DNA of 64,000 nucleotides from Candidatus Leptovillus affinis (GTDB taxonomy: Bacteria > Chloroflexota > Anaerolineae > Promineifilales > Promineifilaceae). Shown piece by piece: positions 52,870 through 62,880 of this stretch (positions are counted from its first letter, which is position 1; each line of letters opens with the position of its first letter). The position numbers were made by a program, and so were the translations under genes. Location of the stretch: NCBI GenBank assembly GCA_016705235.1, contig JADIYP010000005.1, positions 186,001 to 250,000 of the forward strand, in the 5' to 3' direction. Under the pieces are notes generated by a model that was given only the letters and a program-made list of their open reading frames with translations, made no database searches and was not told the origin of the DNA.

Positions 52870-55554
52870 ATGTCCACTCCGATTTTAGCCACCAAACTGT
52901 ATATTCCCCCACCCCGTCCCAGCATTGTCCCGCGCCCCCGCCTGATCAATCGGCTGAACACCGGGCTGGCAATGGGTGGCAAACTGACGCTCATCTCCGC
53001 TTCGGCCGGCTTTGGCAAGACCACAATGGTTAGCGAATGGCTTGCCCATTGTGGGAGACCGGTTGCCTGGCTGTCGCTGGATGAAGGGGACAGCGATCCC
53101 ACGCGCTTTCTGGTTTACCTCGTTGCAGCATTGCAGACAATTGCGCCAAAGATTGGCGTCAGCGTGTTGGCGGCACTCCAATCGCCGCAACCACCGCCAA
53201 CCGAAACGATTCTGATAACCTTGCTCAATGAAATTACCACCATCTCGGACAATTTCATCCTCGTTCTTGACGACTACCACGTCATTGATTCTAAACCGGT
53301 TGACAACGCCCTGACCTTTCTCATTGACCACCAGCCGCAGCAGATGCACCTGGTTATCGCCACCCGCGAAGACCCATCTCTGTCCCTGCCCCGGTTACGC
53401 GCCCGCGGCCAACTGACCGAGATGCGCGCTGCCGACTTACGTTTCACCCCTGCCGAGGCCGCTGAATTTCTCAACCAGATGATGGGCCTGAACCTTTCAA
53501 CGGAAGACATCACCGCACTGGCAACCCGTACCGAAGGTTGGATCGCTGGCCTGCAATTAGCCGCCCTCTCCATGCAGGGGCGCTCAGATACCGCCAGGTT
53601 CATCAAATCTTTCACTGGCAGCCACCATTTCGTACTCGACTATCTGGTCGAAGAAGTTTTGCAACAGCAGTCCGACCGAATTCAGAATTTTTTGTTGCGC
53701 ACCTCCATCCTCGACCGCATGTGCGGTCTCCTTTGTGATGCTGTTCTGCTCGACTCTCCTGCAGCCGGACAAGAGACCCTGGAATATCTCGAACGTGCGA
53801 ACCTGTTCATTGTCCCTTTGGATAACGAACGGCGTTGGTATCGTTATCACCACTTATTCGGCGATTTATTGCGCCAGCGTCTCGGCGCTCCCCCGGCGCT
53901 CGCCGAGTATCACTGCCGCGCCAGTCAATGGCACGAAGCCAACGGTGACCTATCCGAAGCATTTCATCACGCCTTGTCCGCCGCAGATTTCGAGCGGGCA
54001 GCACGCCTGGCCGAAGCCGCCTGGCCGGTCGCGGAAGAGTCTTTCCAATCTGCTGCCTGGCTTGTCTGGGTGAACCAATTGCCCGAAGGAGTCGTCCGCT
54101 CGAGGCCAGAGTTGTGTTTCCAGGCCGGCCGGGCGTATTCAGACACCGGGGATCCCAAAACGAGCGAGATTCACCTGCAAAATGCCGAGCGCGCTCTGGC
54201 CGTAGCGCCCGACCAGTCCAGGTTTGCTATCCTGCCGGGTAACATTGCCTTGACCCGCGCTTATAACGCCCAGGTACAGGGAAATTTGATGGACGCCGTC
54301 AAATTCGCTGAACTGGCACTGCAACTTATTCCCGAGGACGACATCTATCACCGCGCCCAAGCCGTGATCACATTGGAATTCACCCACTGGGCAAGCGGCG
54401 ACTTGGATTCTTCCCTCCATGCCATCCGCGCCTGGATGGCGGATATGCACAAAGTGGGCAACCCGATCTTTGTGATTGCCAGCGCCTTTGCCGAAGCTGA
54501 CTTGCTGGTTGCGTTGGGACGTCTGCACGAAGCCATTCGCGCCTACCAGCAGGCTTTACAGCTTGCCGCCGAACATGGCGCGGAAGCGCAGCAGATTACC
54601 GCTCATCATCACCTGGGACTGGCGCTGATTTATCACGAGTTGGGCGACTCTGAGTCCACGGCCGTGCATTTGCAAACCGCTGCCGACCTCGGCAAGCACA
54701 CCACCCTGGTGGACTGGCTCCATCGCTGGAAACTGGCCCAGGCCCGGTTCAAAGAATCGGCCGGGGAATGGGACGCCGCGCTTGAACTGCTCGACGAAGC
54801 CAAACGGAACCACGTCAAAAACCCGGTTCCCATCACCCGCCCGGTCGAAGCGCTCAAAACGCGAATCTATCTCAAACAGGAGCGGCTGGACAAAGCGCAA
54901 GAGTGGGCACAGGAGTGGGCCCAAGAGTGGGGGAATTCGACCACCAACGAGGTCAGTTACCTCACAGAGTTTGACCTGCTAACCCTGGCGCGGGTGCGAC
55001 TGGCGGAGGGTTCTTTTGCCGGGGTGGACGAGTTGCTGGAACGCCTGCGAATCCTGGCGGAAGCGCAAAAGCGGCAGGGCAGTGTGTTAGAAATCCTGCT
55101 CACCGAGGTACTTGCCCATCAGGCGCAAGGTCACGCCCCACAGGCTCTCGCGGCGCTGGAACGCGCCTTGACCCTGGCGAAACCAGAAGGCTATCGGCGA
55201 ACGTTTGTGGATGAAGGCGAAGCAATGCGGCTGCTGATTGCAGATTTTCGCTTGACGATTAGCCGACAGCCCCATCCACTGCTCACCTACGCCGACAAAC
55301 TCCTGGCCGCATTTGGCTCGCCGGCCGATTCCTCCACCGCCACTCCCCCATCTCCGCTGCTTGATGCCCTGACCCCCCGTGAACTCGAAATCTTACGCCT
55401 CGTCGCCCAGGGACTTTCCAATACCGAAATCAGCCAGCGGTTATACCTGGCGCTCAGCACGGTCAAGGGACACAACCTGCGGATTTTTAACAAATTCCAG
55501 GCACAGAACCGCACCGAGGCCGTTGCTCGCGCCCGTGAGTTAGGTCTGCTGTAA
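52870..55554 (+). CDS. LuxR-family ATP-dependent (MalT/LAL-like) regulator 2
   Basis: About 894 residues. Starts MSTPILATKLYIPPPRPSIV and has Walker A SASAGFGKTTMVSEWL, LVLDDYHVIDSKP, TPR region, and C-terminal HTH LTPRELEILRLVAQGLSNTEISQRLYLALSTVKGHNLRIF. It is a paralogue of the protein at 47445 and heads the second cassette. A 4-residue unit AQEWAQEWAQEW is repeated near residue 680. The start is ATG 52870, because the N-terminus then aligns with the paralogue. Confidence 0.93.
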   Translation: MSTPILATKLYIPPPRPSIVPRPRLINRLNTGLAMGGKLTLISASAGFGKTTMVSEWLAHCGRPVAWLSLDEGDSDPTRFLVYLVAALQTIAPKIGVSVLAALQSPQPPPTETILITLLNEITTISDNFILVLDDYHVIDSKPVDNALTFLIDHQPQQMHLVIATREDPSLSLPRLRARGQLTEMRAADLRFTPAEAAEFLNQMMGLNLSTEDITALATRTEGWIAGLQLAALSMQGRSDTARFIKSFTGSHHFVLDYLVEEVLQQQSDRIQNFLLRTSILDRMCGLLCDAVLLDSPAAGQETLEYLERANLFIVPLDNERRWYRYHHLFGDLLRQRLGAPPALAEYHCRASQWHEANGDLSEAFHHALSAADFERAARLAEAAWPVAEESFQSAAWLVWVNQLPEGVVRSRPELCFQAGRAYSDTGDPKTSEIHLQNAERALAVAPDQSRFAILPGNIALTRAYNAQVQGNLMDAVKFAELALQLIPEDDIYHRAQAVITLEFTHWASGDLDSSLHAIRAWMADMHKVGNPIFVIASAFAEADLLVALGRLHEAIRAYQQALQLAAEHGAEAQQITAHHHLGLALIYHELGDSESTAVHLQTAADLGKHTTLVDWLHRWKLAQARFKESAGEWDAALELLDEAKRNHVKNPVPITRPVEALKTRIYLKQERLDKAQEWAQEWAQEWGNSTTNEVSYLTEFDLLTLARVRLAEGSFAGVDELLERLRILAEAQKRQGSVLEILLTEVLAHQAQGHAPQALAALERALTLAKPEGYRRTFVDEGEAMRLLIADFRLTISRQPHPLLTYADKLLAAFGSPADSSTATPPSPLLDALTPRELEILRLVAQGLSNTEISQRLYLALSTVKGHNLRIFNKFQAQNRTEAVARARELGLL

Positions 55555-55628
55555 TTTTCCAAACAATACTGCAAAACAATACTTTAGTTGCTACCGGGCA
55601 ATACCATCCTGCCGGTATATTTGCGTTC

Positions 55629-55868
55629 ATGAAACCAACGGAAACACATCCCACTGGCTACCAAATCCGGGTCGAAGGCCACCTTCTCCCGCAATGGATG
55701 GACTGGTTCGACGGCCTGACCATCACGCTAGAAGAGAATGGCGACACGATTCTAACCGGTCTGGTGGTTGATCAGGCGAATTTGCATGGTTTGCTAAAAA
55801 AGGTGCGTGATCTGGGTATGCCTTTGGTTTCGGTTGTTCAAGTCAAATACGCTGAAACGCATCACTAA
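55629..55868 (+). CDS. Small conserved protein of the LuxR cassette, copy 2
   Basis: 79 residues. GYQIRVEGHLLPQWMDWFDG, LTITLEENGDTILTGLVVDQ and NLHGLLKKVRDLGMPLVSV are near-identical to the protein at 50364. It follows the second LuxR gene after 74 bp, so the pair was duplicated as a unit. Function unknown. Confidence 0.75.
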   Translation: MKPTETHPTGYQIRVEGHLLPQWMDWFDGLTITLEENGDTILTGLVVDQANLHGLLKKVRDLGMPLVSVVQVKYAETHH

Positions 55869-55887
55869 CATTCAAAAATGGAGAAAA

Positions 55888-56298
55888 ATGAATACAAACG
55901 TAAATCCTACTAAAAAGATCGACACGAAAGTTCTGCTCTCGACTCTGTGGATCGTTATCATGATCAACATGTTGAAAGCGGACATCCTTTCACTGAACAT
56001 TCCCGGCGCAGCGGAAGAAGTGGCGAAAACCTCAGTTAGCTCAGGCGCATCCATTCCCCAATTGATGTTGATCGGCGCGATCATGGGGCAACTCGGTATT
56101 GCTATGATCATCCTATCCCGCGTGTTGAAGTACGGAATCAATCGTTGGGCCAATATCGTTGTGAGCCTCGTCACCATTGCCTATATTTGGGGCGGCGCAG
56201 CGTCATATCCCCACTACATTTTCATTGCCACGGTCGAGACCTTTTGCCTGCTGCTCATTATTTGGATTGCCTGGAAATGGCGCACTCTCGAAGCCTGA
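55888..56298 (+). CDS. Four-TM membrane protein (DUF6326-like)
   Basis: 136 residues from ATG 55888 with GGAG upstream. Hydrophobic segments are LLSTLWIVIMINMLKADI, LMLIGAIMGQLGIAMIIL, IVVSLVTIAYIWGGA and FIATVETFCLLLIIWIAWKW. ILSLNIPGAAEEVAK lies in a loop. It takes the place of the two membrane genes of cassette 1 but is not their close homologue. Confidence 0.7.
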   Translation: MNTNVNPTKKIDTKVLLSTLWIVIMINMLKADILSLNIPGAAEEVAKTSVSSGASIPQLMLIGAIMGQLGIAMIILSRVLKYGINRWANIVVSLVTIAYIWGGAASYPHYIFIATVETFCLLLIIWIAWKWRTLEA

Positions 56299-56327
56299 AA
56301 AAAACGAATACGAATAGGAGAAAACTC

Positions 56328-57287
56328 ATGAAAGCGATTGTTCAAAACGACTACGGTTCATCCGATGTTCTCAAACTGGCTGAGGTTGCCCGGCCGGCGA
56401 TGAAAGATAACCAGGTATTGGTTCGCGTCAGGGCTGTTTCCATCAATGCCGGAGATGTGTTCGCTGTGCGGGGCGAGCCTTGGCCGATCCGCTTGGCAGC
56501 CGGGTTTCCCAAACCGAAAAATTATGTCCCGGGCCAGGATGTGGCCGGGGTGGTGGAGGCGGTTGGTTCCAATGTGACGGAGTTCCACCCTGGCGACGAG
56601 GTGTATGCCGCTTGCAGTGGCGCGCTTGCCGAATATGCGAGCGTGGCTGAAGATAAATTGGCGCTCAAACCCGCCAACCTCACGTTCGAGCAAGCCGCAG
56701 CCATCCCGACCGGTGCGATTACCGCCCTGAAAGGCTTGCGTGATGTCGGGAAGTTACAACCGGGGCAGAAGGTGTTGATCAATGGGGCGTCGGGAGGGGT
56801 GGGCACGTTTGCCGTGCAAATTGCCAAAGCGCTCGGCGCCGAAGTGACCGGCGTATGCAGCACACGAAATGTGGACATGGTGCGCTCCCTCGGCGCGGAC
56901 GACGTTGTGGATTACACCCAGAAGGACTTCACGCAAAACGGCCGTCGCTACGACCTGATCCTGGACAATGTCGCCAGCCATTCGTTTTCAGATATGATGC
57001 GCGTCCTCACCCCACAGGGCTTGCTCGTTCCCAACAGCGGTCACGGCGGCATGGGCTACGTGTTCAAGGCGTTTGTGCTCTCGCCATTCCGGCGTCAATT
57101 GGGGAGCATGTACCTGGCTGTGCCGAAAGGCGACGACCTGACACAGTTAAAGGAATGGATCGAAACCGGGCAGGTCAAGCCGGTCATTGAACGAACCTAC
57201 CCGCTGTCTGAAGCGCCTGAGGCATTCCGCTATCTGGAAAAAGAACACGCCCGGAGCAAAGTGGTCATCACGGTGACAGAATTTTGA
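56328..57287 (+). CDS. Zinc-independent MDR oxidoreductase (quinone reductase-like) 2
   Basis: 319 residues from ATG 56328 (TAGGAG upstream). MKAIVQNDYGSSDVLKLAEV, PGQDVAGVVEAVGSNVTEFHPGDEVYAA, NGASGGVGTFAVQIAKALGAEVTGVCST. No zinc ligands. It is the paralogue of the gene at 51830 and the last gene of cassette 2. Confidence 0.9.
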   Translation: MKAIVQNDYGSSDVLKLAEVARPAMKDNQVLVRVRAVSINAGDVFAVRGEPWPIRLAAGFPKPKNYVPGQDVAGVVEAVGSNVTEFHPGDEVYAACSGALAEYASVAEDKLALKPANLTFEQAAAIPTGAITALKGLRDVGKLQPGQKVLINGASGGVGTFAVQIAKALGAEVTGVCSTRNVDMVRSLGADDVVDYTQKDFTQNGRRYDLILDNVASHSFSDMMRVLTPQGLLVPNSGHGGMGYVFKAFVLSPFRRQLGSMYLAVPKGDDLTQLKEWIETGQVKPVIERTYPLSEAPEAFRYLEKEHARSKVVITVTEF

Positions 57288-57746
57288 TGTTGACGCCGAT
57301 TTTCTGCAGAAATACAGACCGCCCGCCAATTAGCACAATCTTTTTGCGAACTTGTGCGCGAGCGAGCAGCGGATAAGTTGGATCACTGGTTTGTCCCCAA
57401 ATAAGTTATATAGGAAATCCATACGCCGCTTCCAGCAGATATTCCAGAGTTAGGATTTGCGAATGACGATTACCGATCACCGGCATGAAGCGGTTGGTTG
57501 ACCGGGATTTTAGCGCTGTGACTGTGGTTCCTTTGATAACAAACACCCTATCGGCTTTTCTATGCCGTGATAAATATTCCGCGCCTTTCACAGGCTGGTC
57601 ATGCCAGGCCCATGACCCCCGAATATGACTTTCGGCACATCCAATCGGGCGATTTCCCAGCTATCCTTCAAGCATATTGATAGCTCTTGCACAGCGGCAA
57701 ACAATCACTTCGTTGTGCAATATTTAAAGGTTTGGAGGGTTATAAC
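57288..57746. other. Intergenic region with a possible degraded ORF
   Basis: On the minus strand, 57406-57591 encodes 61 residues (AEYLSRHRKADRVFVIKG ...) and a neighbouring frame up to ~57665 gives SWEIARLDVPKVIFGGHGPG. Together they read like one broken gene. I do not recognise the family. The composition is lower in GC than the neighbours. Otherwise nothing is seen. Confidence 0.3.
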
Positions 57747-58265
57747 ATGAACGAAAAGAAAACGAATGGCGTGATCGGCGGCATCATCCTGATTGGGATC
57801 GGGCTGGTGGCTTTGTTAGGGCAATTTGTGGATATTCAGGTAGGCGAAATGATCGGCCTCTTGATTTTGCCGGTTTTGGGTTTGATTTTTCTGGTGTGGG
57901 GAATCGCGGCGCGTAATGCCGGCCCCATGATTCCCGGCGGTATCCTGAGCGGTTTGGGACTGGGCATCATTTTGGTGGAAAAGATTTCCTGGCCGAAGGG
58001 CATGGATGAGGGCGGCGCGTTTATGCTGGCTTTTGCGTTGGGGTGGGCGTTGATTACGGTGTTAACGGCCGTTTTCACCCCCAAAGTTCACTGGTGGCCA
58101 CTCATCCCCGGCGGCATCATCGCCTTTATTGGTTTGGCGGTACTCTTTGGCGGCGTCTTCTTAAAGACATTGAGCCTGATGAACCTGGTCTGGCCGGTGC
58201 TGCTCATCATCTTGGGTTTGTCCGTTATTTACAATGCCCGCAAGGCAAAAGAAAAATCTGCCTGA
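57747..58265 (+). CDS. Small membrane protein (LiaF/DUF5668-like TM region)
   Basis: 172 residues with six hydrophobic helices. VIGGIILIGIGLVALLGQF and VWPVLLIILGLSVIYNARK match the repeated pattern of the LiaI/LiaF-like TM family. TTGGAGGG precedes ATG. A strong terminator follows. Envelope-stress related by family, but no partner is present. Confidence 0.7.
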   Translation: MNEKKTNGVIGGIILIGIGLVALLGQFVDIQVGEMIGLLILPVLGLIFLVWGIAARNAGPMIPGGILSGLGLGIILVEKISWPKGMDEGGAFMLAFALGWALITVLTAVFTPKVHWWPLIPGGIIAFIGLAVLFGGVFLKTLSLMNLVWPVLLIILGLSVIYNARKAKEKSA

Positions 58266-58304
58266 TAACCTTGCCCGCCATTTCTCAATAGCGAGACTTT
58301 TTGC

Positions 58305-58341
58305 ACGGCCTCTTGTACCCCAACAAGAGGCCGTTTTTTTT
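58305..58341 (+). terminator. Rho-independent terminator
   Basis: ACGGCCTCTTG, eight-base loop, CAAGAGGCCGT, then T7-T8. Ends the small membrane protein gene. Confidence 0.9.
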
Positions 58342-58376
58342 GTCCCGAAATACATTAACAAAATATAAGCAATGTG

Positions 58377-58405
58377 TTGACAAAACATAGACAAGCCGTT
58401 ACTAT
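58377..58405 (+). promoter_or_regulatory. Sigma-70 promoter of the FAS1 gene
   Basis: TTGACA, 17 bp, TACTAT. It leaves a ~215-nt leader before the ATG at 58627. No riboswitch form was recognised in that leader. Confidence 0.75.
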
Positions 58406-58626
58406 GTGTTCATGTACGCACAAAACGCACAGGAAAAATCCAGATAAAGGAGAGAATTAGTTTACTTCAGACAACTAAACCTGTAAAAAACCTTTGCGCT
58501 TTTCATCGCTCTACCTACCATCACCTTGTTAATCGTTTTTACGGTCACTAACTCTAAAATATCCCAACGACCCGGCCGTACTTTGTCCATATCATGTTTT
58601 TAATAAAAATTAGGAGATACAAAAAA

Positions 58627-59583
58627 ATGAGTCGTTTCGCAAAAAGTTTACTGTTGGTGTTGTTAGCCGTTTTTGTGGCCTTGCCCGTGGTAAAGGCTGA
58701 AGAACAAAAAACCATTGTCGAGATTGCCGTTGGGGACGGCCGTTTCGATACCCTCGTCGCTGCTGTGGTGGCCGCTGATCTGGCCGACGCGCTTTCCGCT
58801 GGCGAATGGACTGTTTTTGCCCCAACCGACGCCGCTTTCGCCAAATTAGGTCTGGACGCTGACAATATCGCCGACGCTTTCTCTAAATCTGAATTGACCG
58901 ACATTTTGCTTTACCATGTTCTGACCAGCGAAGTAACCTCCGCCAAAGCCAAGACCATGCTGGGCGACATCACCATGGCCAATGGTCAGCTTGCCGGCCT
59001 GAAGTACTTTGATGGTTCCCTGTGGGTTAATGACGATTCCAAAGTAATCATTGCCGATGTCGATGCCTCGAATGGTGTTATCCATGCCGTCGACACCGTG
59101 ATTTTGCCCCCCTGGCCGCGCTCGGCCGATGGTTCTGGCGACGCCGCTCCGGCCGCGCCTGCCGGTGGCAGCATTGTCGACATCGCTGTGAATGACGGCC
59201 GTTTCACCACATTGGTTGCCGCTGTCGTGGCCGCCGACCTGGGTGATGCACTCTCTGGTGGGGAATGGACGGTCTTCGCTCCGACCGATGCCGCTTTCGC
59301 CAAACTCGGCCTGAACGCCGACAATATCGCCGACGCCTTCACCAAGGCCGAACTGACCGACATCCTGCTTTACCACGCTCTGGGCAGTGAAGTGACCTCC
59401 GCTAAAGCCAAAACTTTGCTCGGCGATGTCACCATGGCCAACGGCCAAAAAGCTGGCCTGAAATACTTCGACGGCTCTCTGTGGGTCAACGATGATTCCC
59501 GCGTCATCATCCCCGACATCATCGCCAGCAACGGCGTTGTCCATGTCGTCGACACCGTCATCCTCGGCCCCTGGCCGCGCTAG
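58627..59583 (+). CDS. Secreted protein with two FAS1 (fasciclin) domains
   Basis: 318 residues with a signal peptide (FAKSLLLVLLAVFVALPVVKA). Two FAS1 domains of ~130 residues are nearly identical (IVEIAVGDGRFDTLVAAVV and IVDIAVNDGRFTTLVAAVV; WTVFAPTDAAFAKLGL; ILLYHVL/ILLYHAL; GVIHAVDTVILPPWP and GVVHVVDTVILGPWP), joined by a short Ala/Pro linker. This shows recent internal duplication. FAS1 proteins serve adhesion outside the cell. AGGAG precedes ATG, and its own promoter and terminator make it a single-gene unit. Confidence 0.93.
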   Translation: MSRFAKSLLLVLLAVFVALPVVKAEEQKTIVEIAVGDGRFDTLVAAVVAADLADALSAGEWTVFAPTDAAFAKLGLDADNIADAFSKSELTDILLYHVLTSEVTSAKAKTMLGDITMANGQLAGLKYFDGSLWVNDDSKVIIADVDASNGVIHAVDTVILPPWPRSADGSGDAAPAAPAGGSIVDIAVNDGRFTTLVAAVVAADLGDALSGGEWTVFAPTDAAFAKLGLNADNIADAFTKAELTDILLYHALGSEVTSAKAKTLLGDVTMANGQKAGLKYFDGSLWVNDDSRVIIPDIIASNGVVHVVDTVILGPWPR

Positions 59584-59627
59584 TTCAGACGAATTTAGCA
59601 ACAAATTAAGCTTCTCTCCTTTTGACA

Positions 59628-59659
59628 AAGGCCCGGCTCAACAGAGCCGGGCCTTTTTT
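59628..59659 (+). terminator. Rho-independent terminator
   Basis: AAGGCCCGGCT, six-base loop, AGCCGGGCCTT, then T-run. Ends the FAS1 gene. Confidence 0.93.
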
Positions 59660-59705
59660 CATGTATACTTGCCCCGAATCTTTTTGTCACAGAGGAAATT
59701 GCAAT

Positions 59706-60509
59706 ATGCCACCACGCATTCAATTGATTGCGCTAGATTTGGACGGGACTTTGCTCTGCGAGGATGGTTCCGTTTCGGCGCGTAATGTACAGGCCATCCA
59801 AACGGCCGTCGCCCAAAACATCCAGGTCATCCTGGCCACCGGCAAAACCCGCGCATCGGCCATCGCCGTGCTGGGCCAATTGGGCCTGCAAACGCCCGGC
59901 GTGTTTACCCAGGGATTGGTCATCCACAATGCCGATGGCTCTGTGCGCCACGAAACGGTTCTGGACCGGGAAACGGCCGTGCGCGCCATCACCTTCGCCC
60001 TCCAACACCAACTGCCGCACCTCGCCTACTGCACAGCCCGCATTGTCGCTCCCTACGACCATGCCTACGGCCGTTTGCTGCAAAAAAAATACCACGAGCC
60101 GCTGCCCGAAGTCATCGGCCCCTTTCTGGACCAGATCGACGATCTGCACATCAACAAGTTCCTGATCAGCGACGAAGCCCACAACGACGCCACCCGCGCC
60201 CGCCTGACCGACTTGATGGGCGATAGGGCGACTGTCACCCAGGCCGTGCCGGGTTACATCGAGATTCTGCCGCCCGGCGCATCCAAAGGGCGCGGCGTGC
60301 GGCGGCTTTTGGCCGACATGGGCGTTTCCCCGGCGGCCATGCTGGCCATTGGCGACGGCGAAAACGACCTGGAGATGCTGCAAATGGCCGGCGTTGGCGT
60401 GGCGATGGGCAATGCGAGAACGGCCGTTAAAGCCATCGCCGATTATGTGACCGCCGACAACAACCACAGCGGCGTGGCTGAAGCTATCGAGCGTTTTGCC
60501 CTGTCATGA
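59706..60509 (+). CDS. Cof-type HAD phosphatase
   Basis: 267 residues. Motif I LIALDLDGTLLCEDG, motif II LATGKTRASA, motif III Lys in GASKGRGVRRLL and motif IV AIGDGENDLEMLQMAGVGVAMGNA are complete. The cap is of C2B type. The subfamily dephosphorylates sugar phosphates, FMN or PLP; substrate cannot be told. AGAGGAAATTGC precedes ATG. It converges with pyrB. Confidence 0.93.
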   Translation: MPPRIQLIALDLDGTLLCEDGSVSARNVQAIQTAVAQNIQVILATGKTRASAIAVLGQLGLQTPGVFTQGLVIHNADGSVRHETVLDRETAVRAITFALQHQLPHLAYCTARIVAPYDHAYGRLLQKKYHEPLPEVIGPFLDQIDDLHINKFLISDEAHNDATRARLTDLMGDRATVTQAVPGYIEILPPGASKGRGVRRLLADMGVSPAAMLAIGDGENDLEMLQMAGVGVAMGNARTAVKAIADYVTADNNHSGVAEAIERFALS

Positions 60510-60526
60510 CAAAGCATAGTCCAGCC

Positions 60527-60559
60527 AGATTGGACCAATCTCCCAGACTGGTCCAATCT
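60527..60559. repeat. 33-bp hairpin, family member 3
   Basis: AGATTGGACCAATCT and AGACTGGTCCAATCT flank three bases; one mismatch. Same length as members 1 and 2. It lies between the convergent HAD and pyrB genes. Confidence 0.7.
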
Positions 60560-60571
60560 AAAAGAGAAACT

Positions 60572-61567
60572 TTAGGCCCGACCCAAAACGGCCGCCAGTA
60601 AAGCCATGCGAATATACATGCCGTTCTGCACCTGACGGAAGTAAGCGGCGCGGGGGTCTTTATCCACGTTGTAGTGGATTTCGCCCACACGCGGCAGGGG
60701 ATGCATGACCACCATTTTGTCTTTGGCTTTTTCCAGCAGTTCGGTGGTAATTTCGTAGTAGTTTTTCACCTCTTCATACTGCGCCAGATCGGAGAAGCGT
60801 TCTTTTTGCACGCGGGTCACATACAGGACATCGGCGTTTTTAATGACGTCGGCAACGTCGTGGGTTTCGCGCACATCGACGCCCGCGTCGATGACATGGT
60901 TCATGGTGTTCAGCGGCAGGCGCAAAATCTCCGGCGAGACAAAACGCAGGCTGACATCGAAGTGCAGCAGCAGTTTGGTGAGAGATTGAACGGTACGGCC
61001 GTAGCGCAAATCGCCCACCATGGCCACCTTCAACCCATCTACCCGCCCCAATTCTTCGCGGATGGTGAACAGGTCGAGCAGCGCCTGGGTGGGATGTTCG
61101 CCGGGACCGTCGCCGGCGTTCAGCACGGGGACGCTGGCATAATCGGCGGCCAATTTGGCCGAACCGATTTCCGGGTGGCGCAAGACGATGGCGTCGGCGT
61201 ACTGTTCCAGCGTGCGCACGGTGTCGGCCAGGGTTTCGCCTTTGCTGACAGAGCTAAACTGCACGCCCTGGGTAATCGGGATTACGCTGCCGCCCAGCCG
61301 TTCCATGGCGGCGATGAAGGAGGAGCTGGTGCGGGTAGACGGTTCGTAGAACAGACAGGCCAGGACGTAGCCTTTCAGCAAGTCTGCGCTGCCGACGCGC
61401 TGCACCATCTCGCGCATTTCGCGGGCGCGGCTGAAAATAAAGGACAATGTATCGCGGTCGAATTGATCGACGGATAAGATGTCCTGGCCGGTCAGGCCGT
61501 TGCTGTTGGCCACTTTTTGGGTCATCGCGTCCAGGTTGAATAGGGGGGTTAATTCTTGATCTGACAT
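60572..61567 (-). CDS. pyrB: Aspartate carbamoyltransferase, catalytic chain
   Basis: 331 residues. Carbamoyl-phosphate loop CLFYEPSTRTSSSFIAAM (Ser replaces the usual Arg after STRT), GDGPGEHPTQALLDLFTI, VGDLRYGRTVQSL, HPLPRVGEIHYNVD. It makes carbamoyl aspartate in pyrimidine synthesis. No pyrI regulatory-chain gene is in the window. AGGAGA precedes ATG. It lies 60 bp downstream of pyrC on one transcript. Confidence 0.95.
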   Translation of the reverse strand: MSDQELTPLFNLDAMTQKVANSNGLTGQDILSVDQFDRDTLSFIFSRAREMREMVQRVGSADLLKGYVLACLFYEPSTRTSSSFIAAMERLGGSVIPITQGVQFSSVSKGETLADTVRTLEQYADAIVLRHPEIGSAKLAADYASVPVLNAGDGPGEHPTQALLDLFTIREELGRVDGLKVAMVGDLRYGRTVQSLTKLLLHFDVSLRFVSPEILRLPLNTMNHVIDAGVDVRETHDVADVIKNADVLYVTRVQKERFSDLAQYEEVKNYYEITTELLEKAKDKMVVMHPLPRVGEIHYNVDKDPRAAYFRQVQNGMYIRMALLAAVLGRA

Positions 61568-61627
61568 GTTTTTCTCCTAAAAATGTTGTGAAAAGTAATT
61601 TTAACTGTTTGATTTGTGTGCCAGGGT

Positions 61628-62689
<1,062 letters not shown>

Positions 62690-62776
62690 AAAATATGTCC
62701 TGCCGATGATGATGGTCTGTTGCACACTGAGGCTGCCTTTTTGGGGTTGGGCGATGGCTGAGTTGCCAGTCTCAGG

Positions 62777-62810
62777 CAAAAAAAAGCCCGACCCCTAAAA
62801 GGATCAGGCT
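62777..62810 (-). terminator. Attenuator-type terminator before pyrC
   Basis: On the minus strand AGCCTGATCC pairs with GGGGTCGGGCT (10 bp, two G-U), followed by T7-8. It sits ~90 nt upstream of the pyrC start codon. The leader-peptide stop codon TAG overlaps the base of its stem. Confidence 0.8.
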
Positions 62811-62880
62811 ATTTATCGTTTGCGTTTGGCAATGGCAAAATAAAAATTTTATCTTGGTAGTTCCAGGTGAATTCGAGCAT
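62809..62880 (-). CDS. pyr leader peptide (pyrL-like)
   Basis: A 23-codon ORF (MLEFTWNYQDKIFIL ... NDK) starts 9 bases after TAGGAGA. Its mRNA has a U-rich stretch (AAAAUUUUUAUUUUGCC) before the terminator, and its stop codon lies in the terminator stem. This is the layout of E. coli pyrBI, where UTP shortage makes RNA polymerase pause so that the coupled ribosome blocks the hairpin. Function is inferred. Confidence 0.65.
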   Translation of the reverse strand: MLEFTWNYQDKIFILPLPNANDK

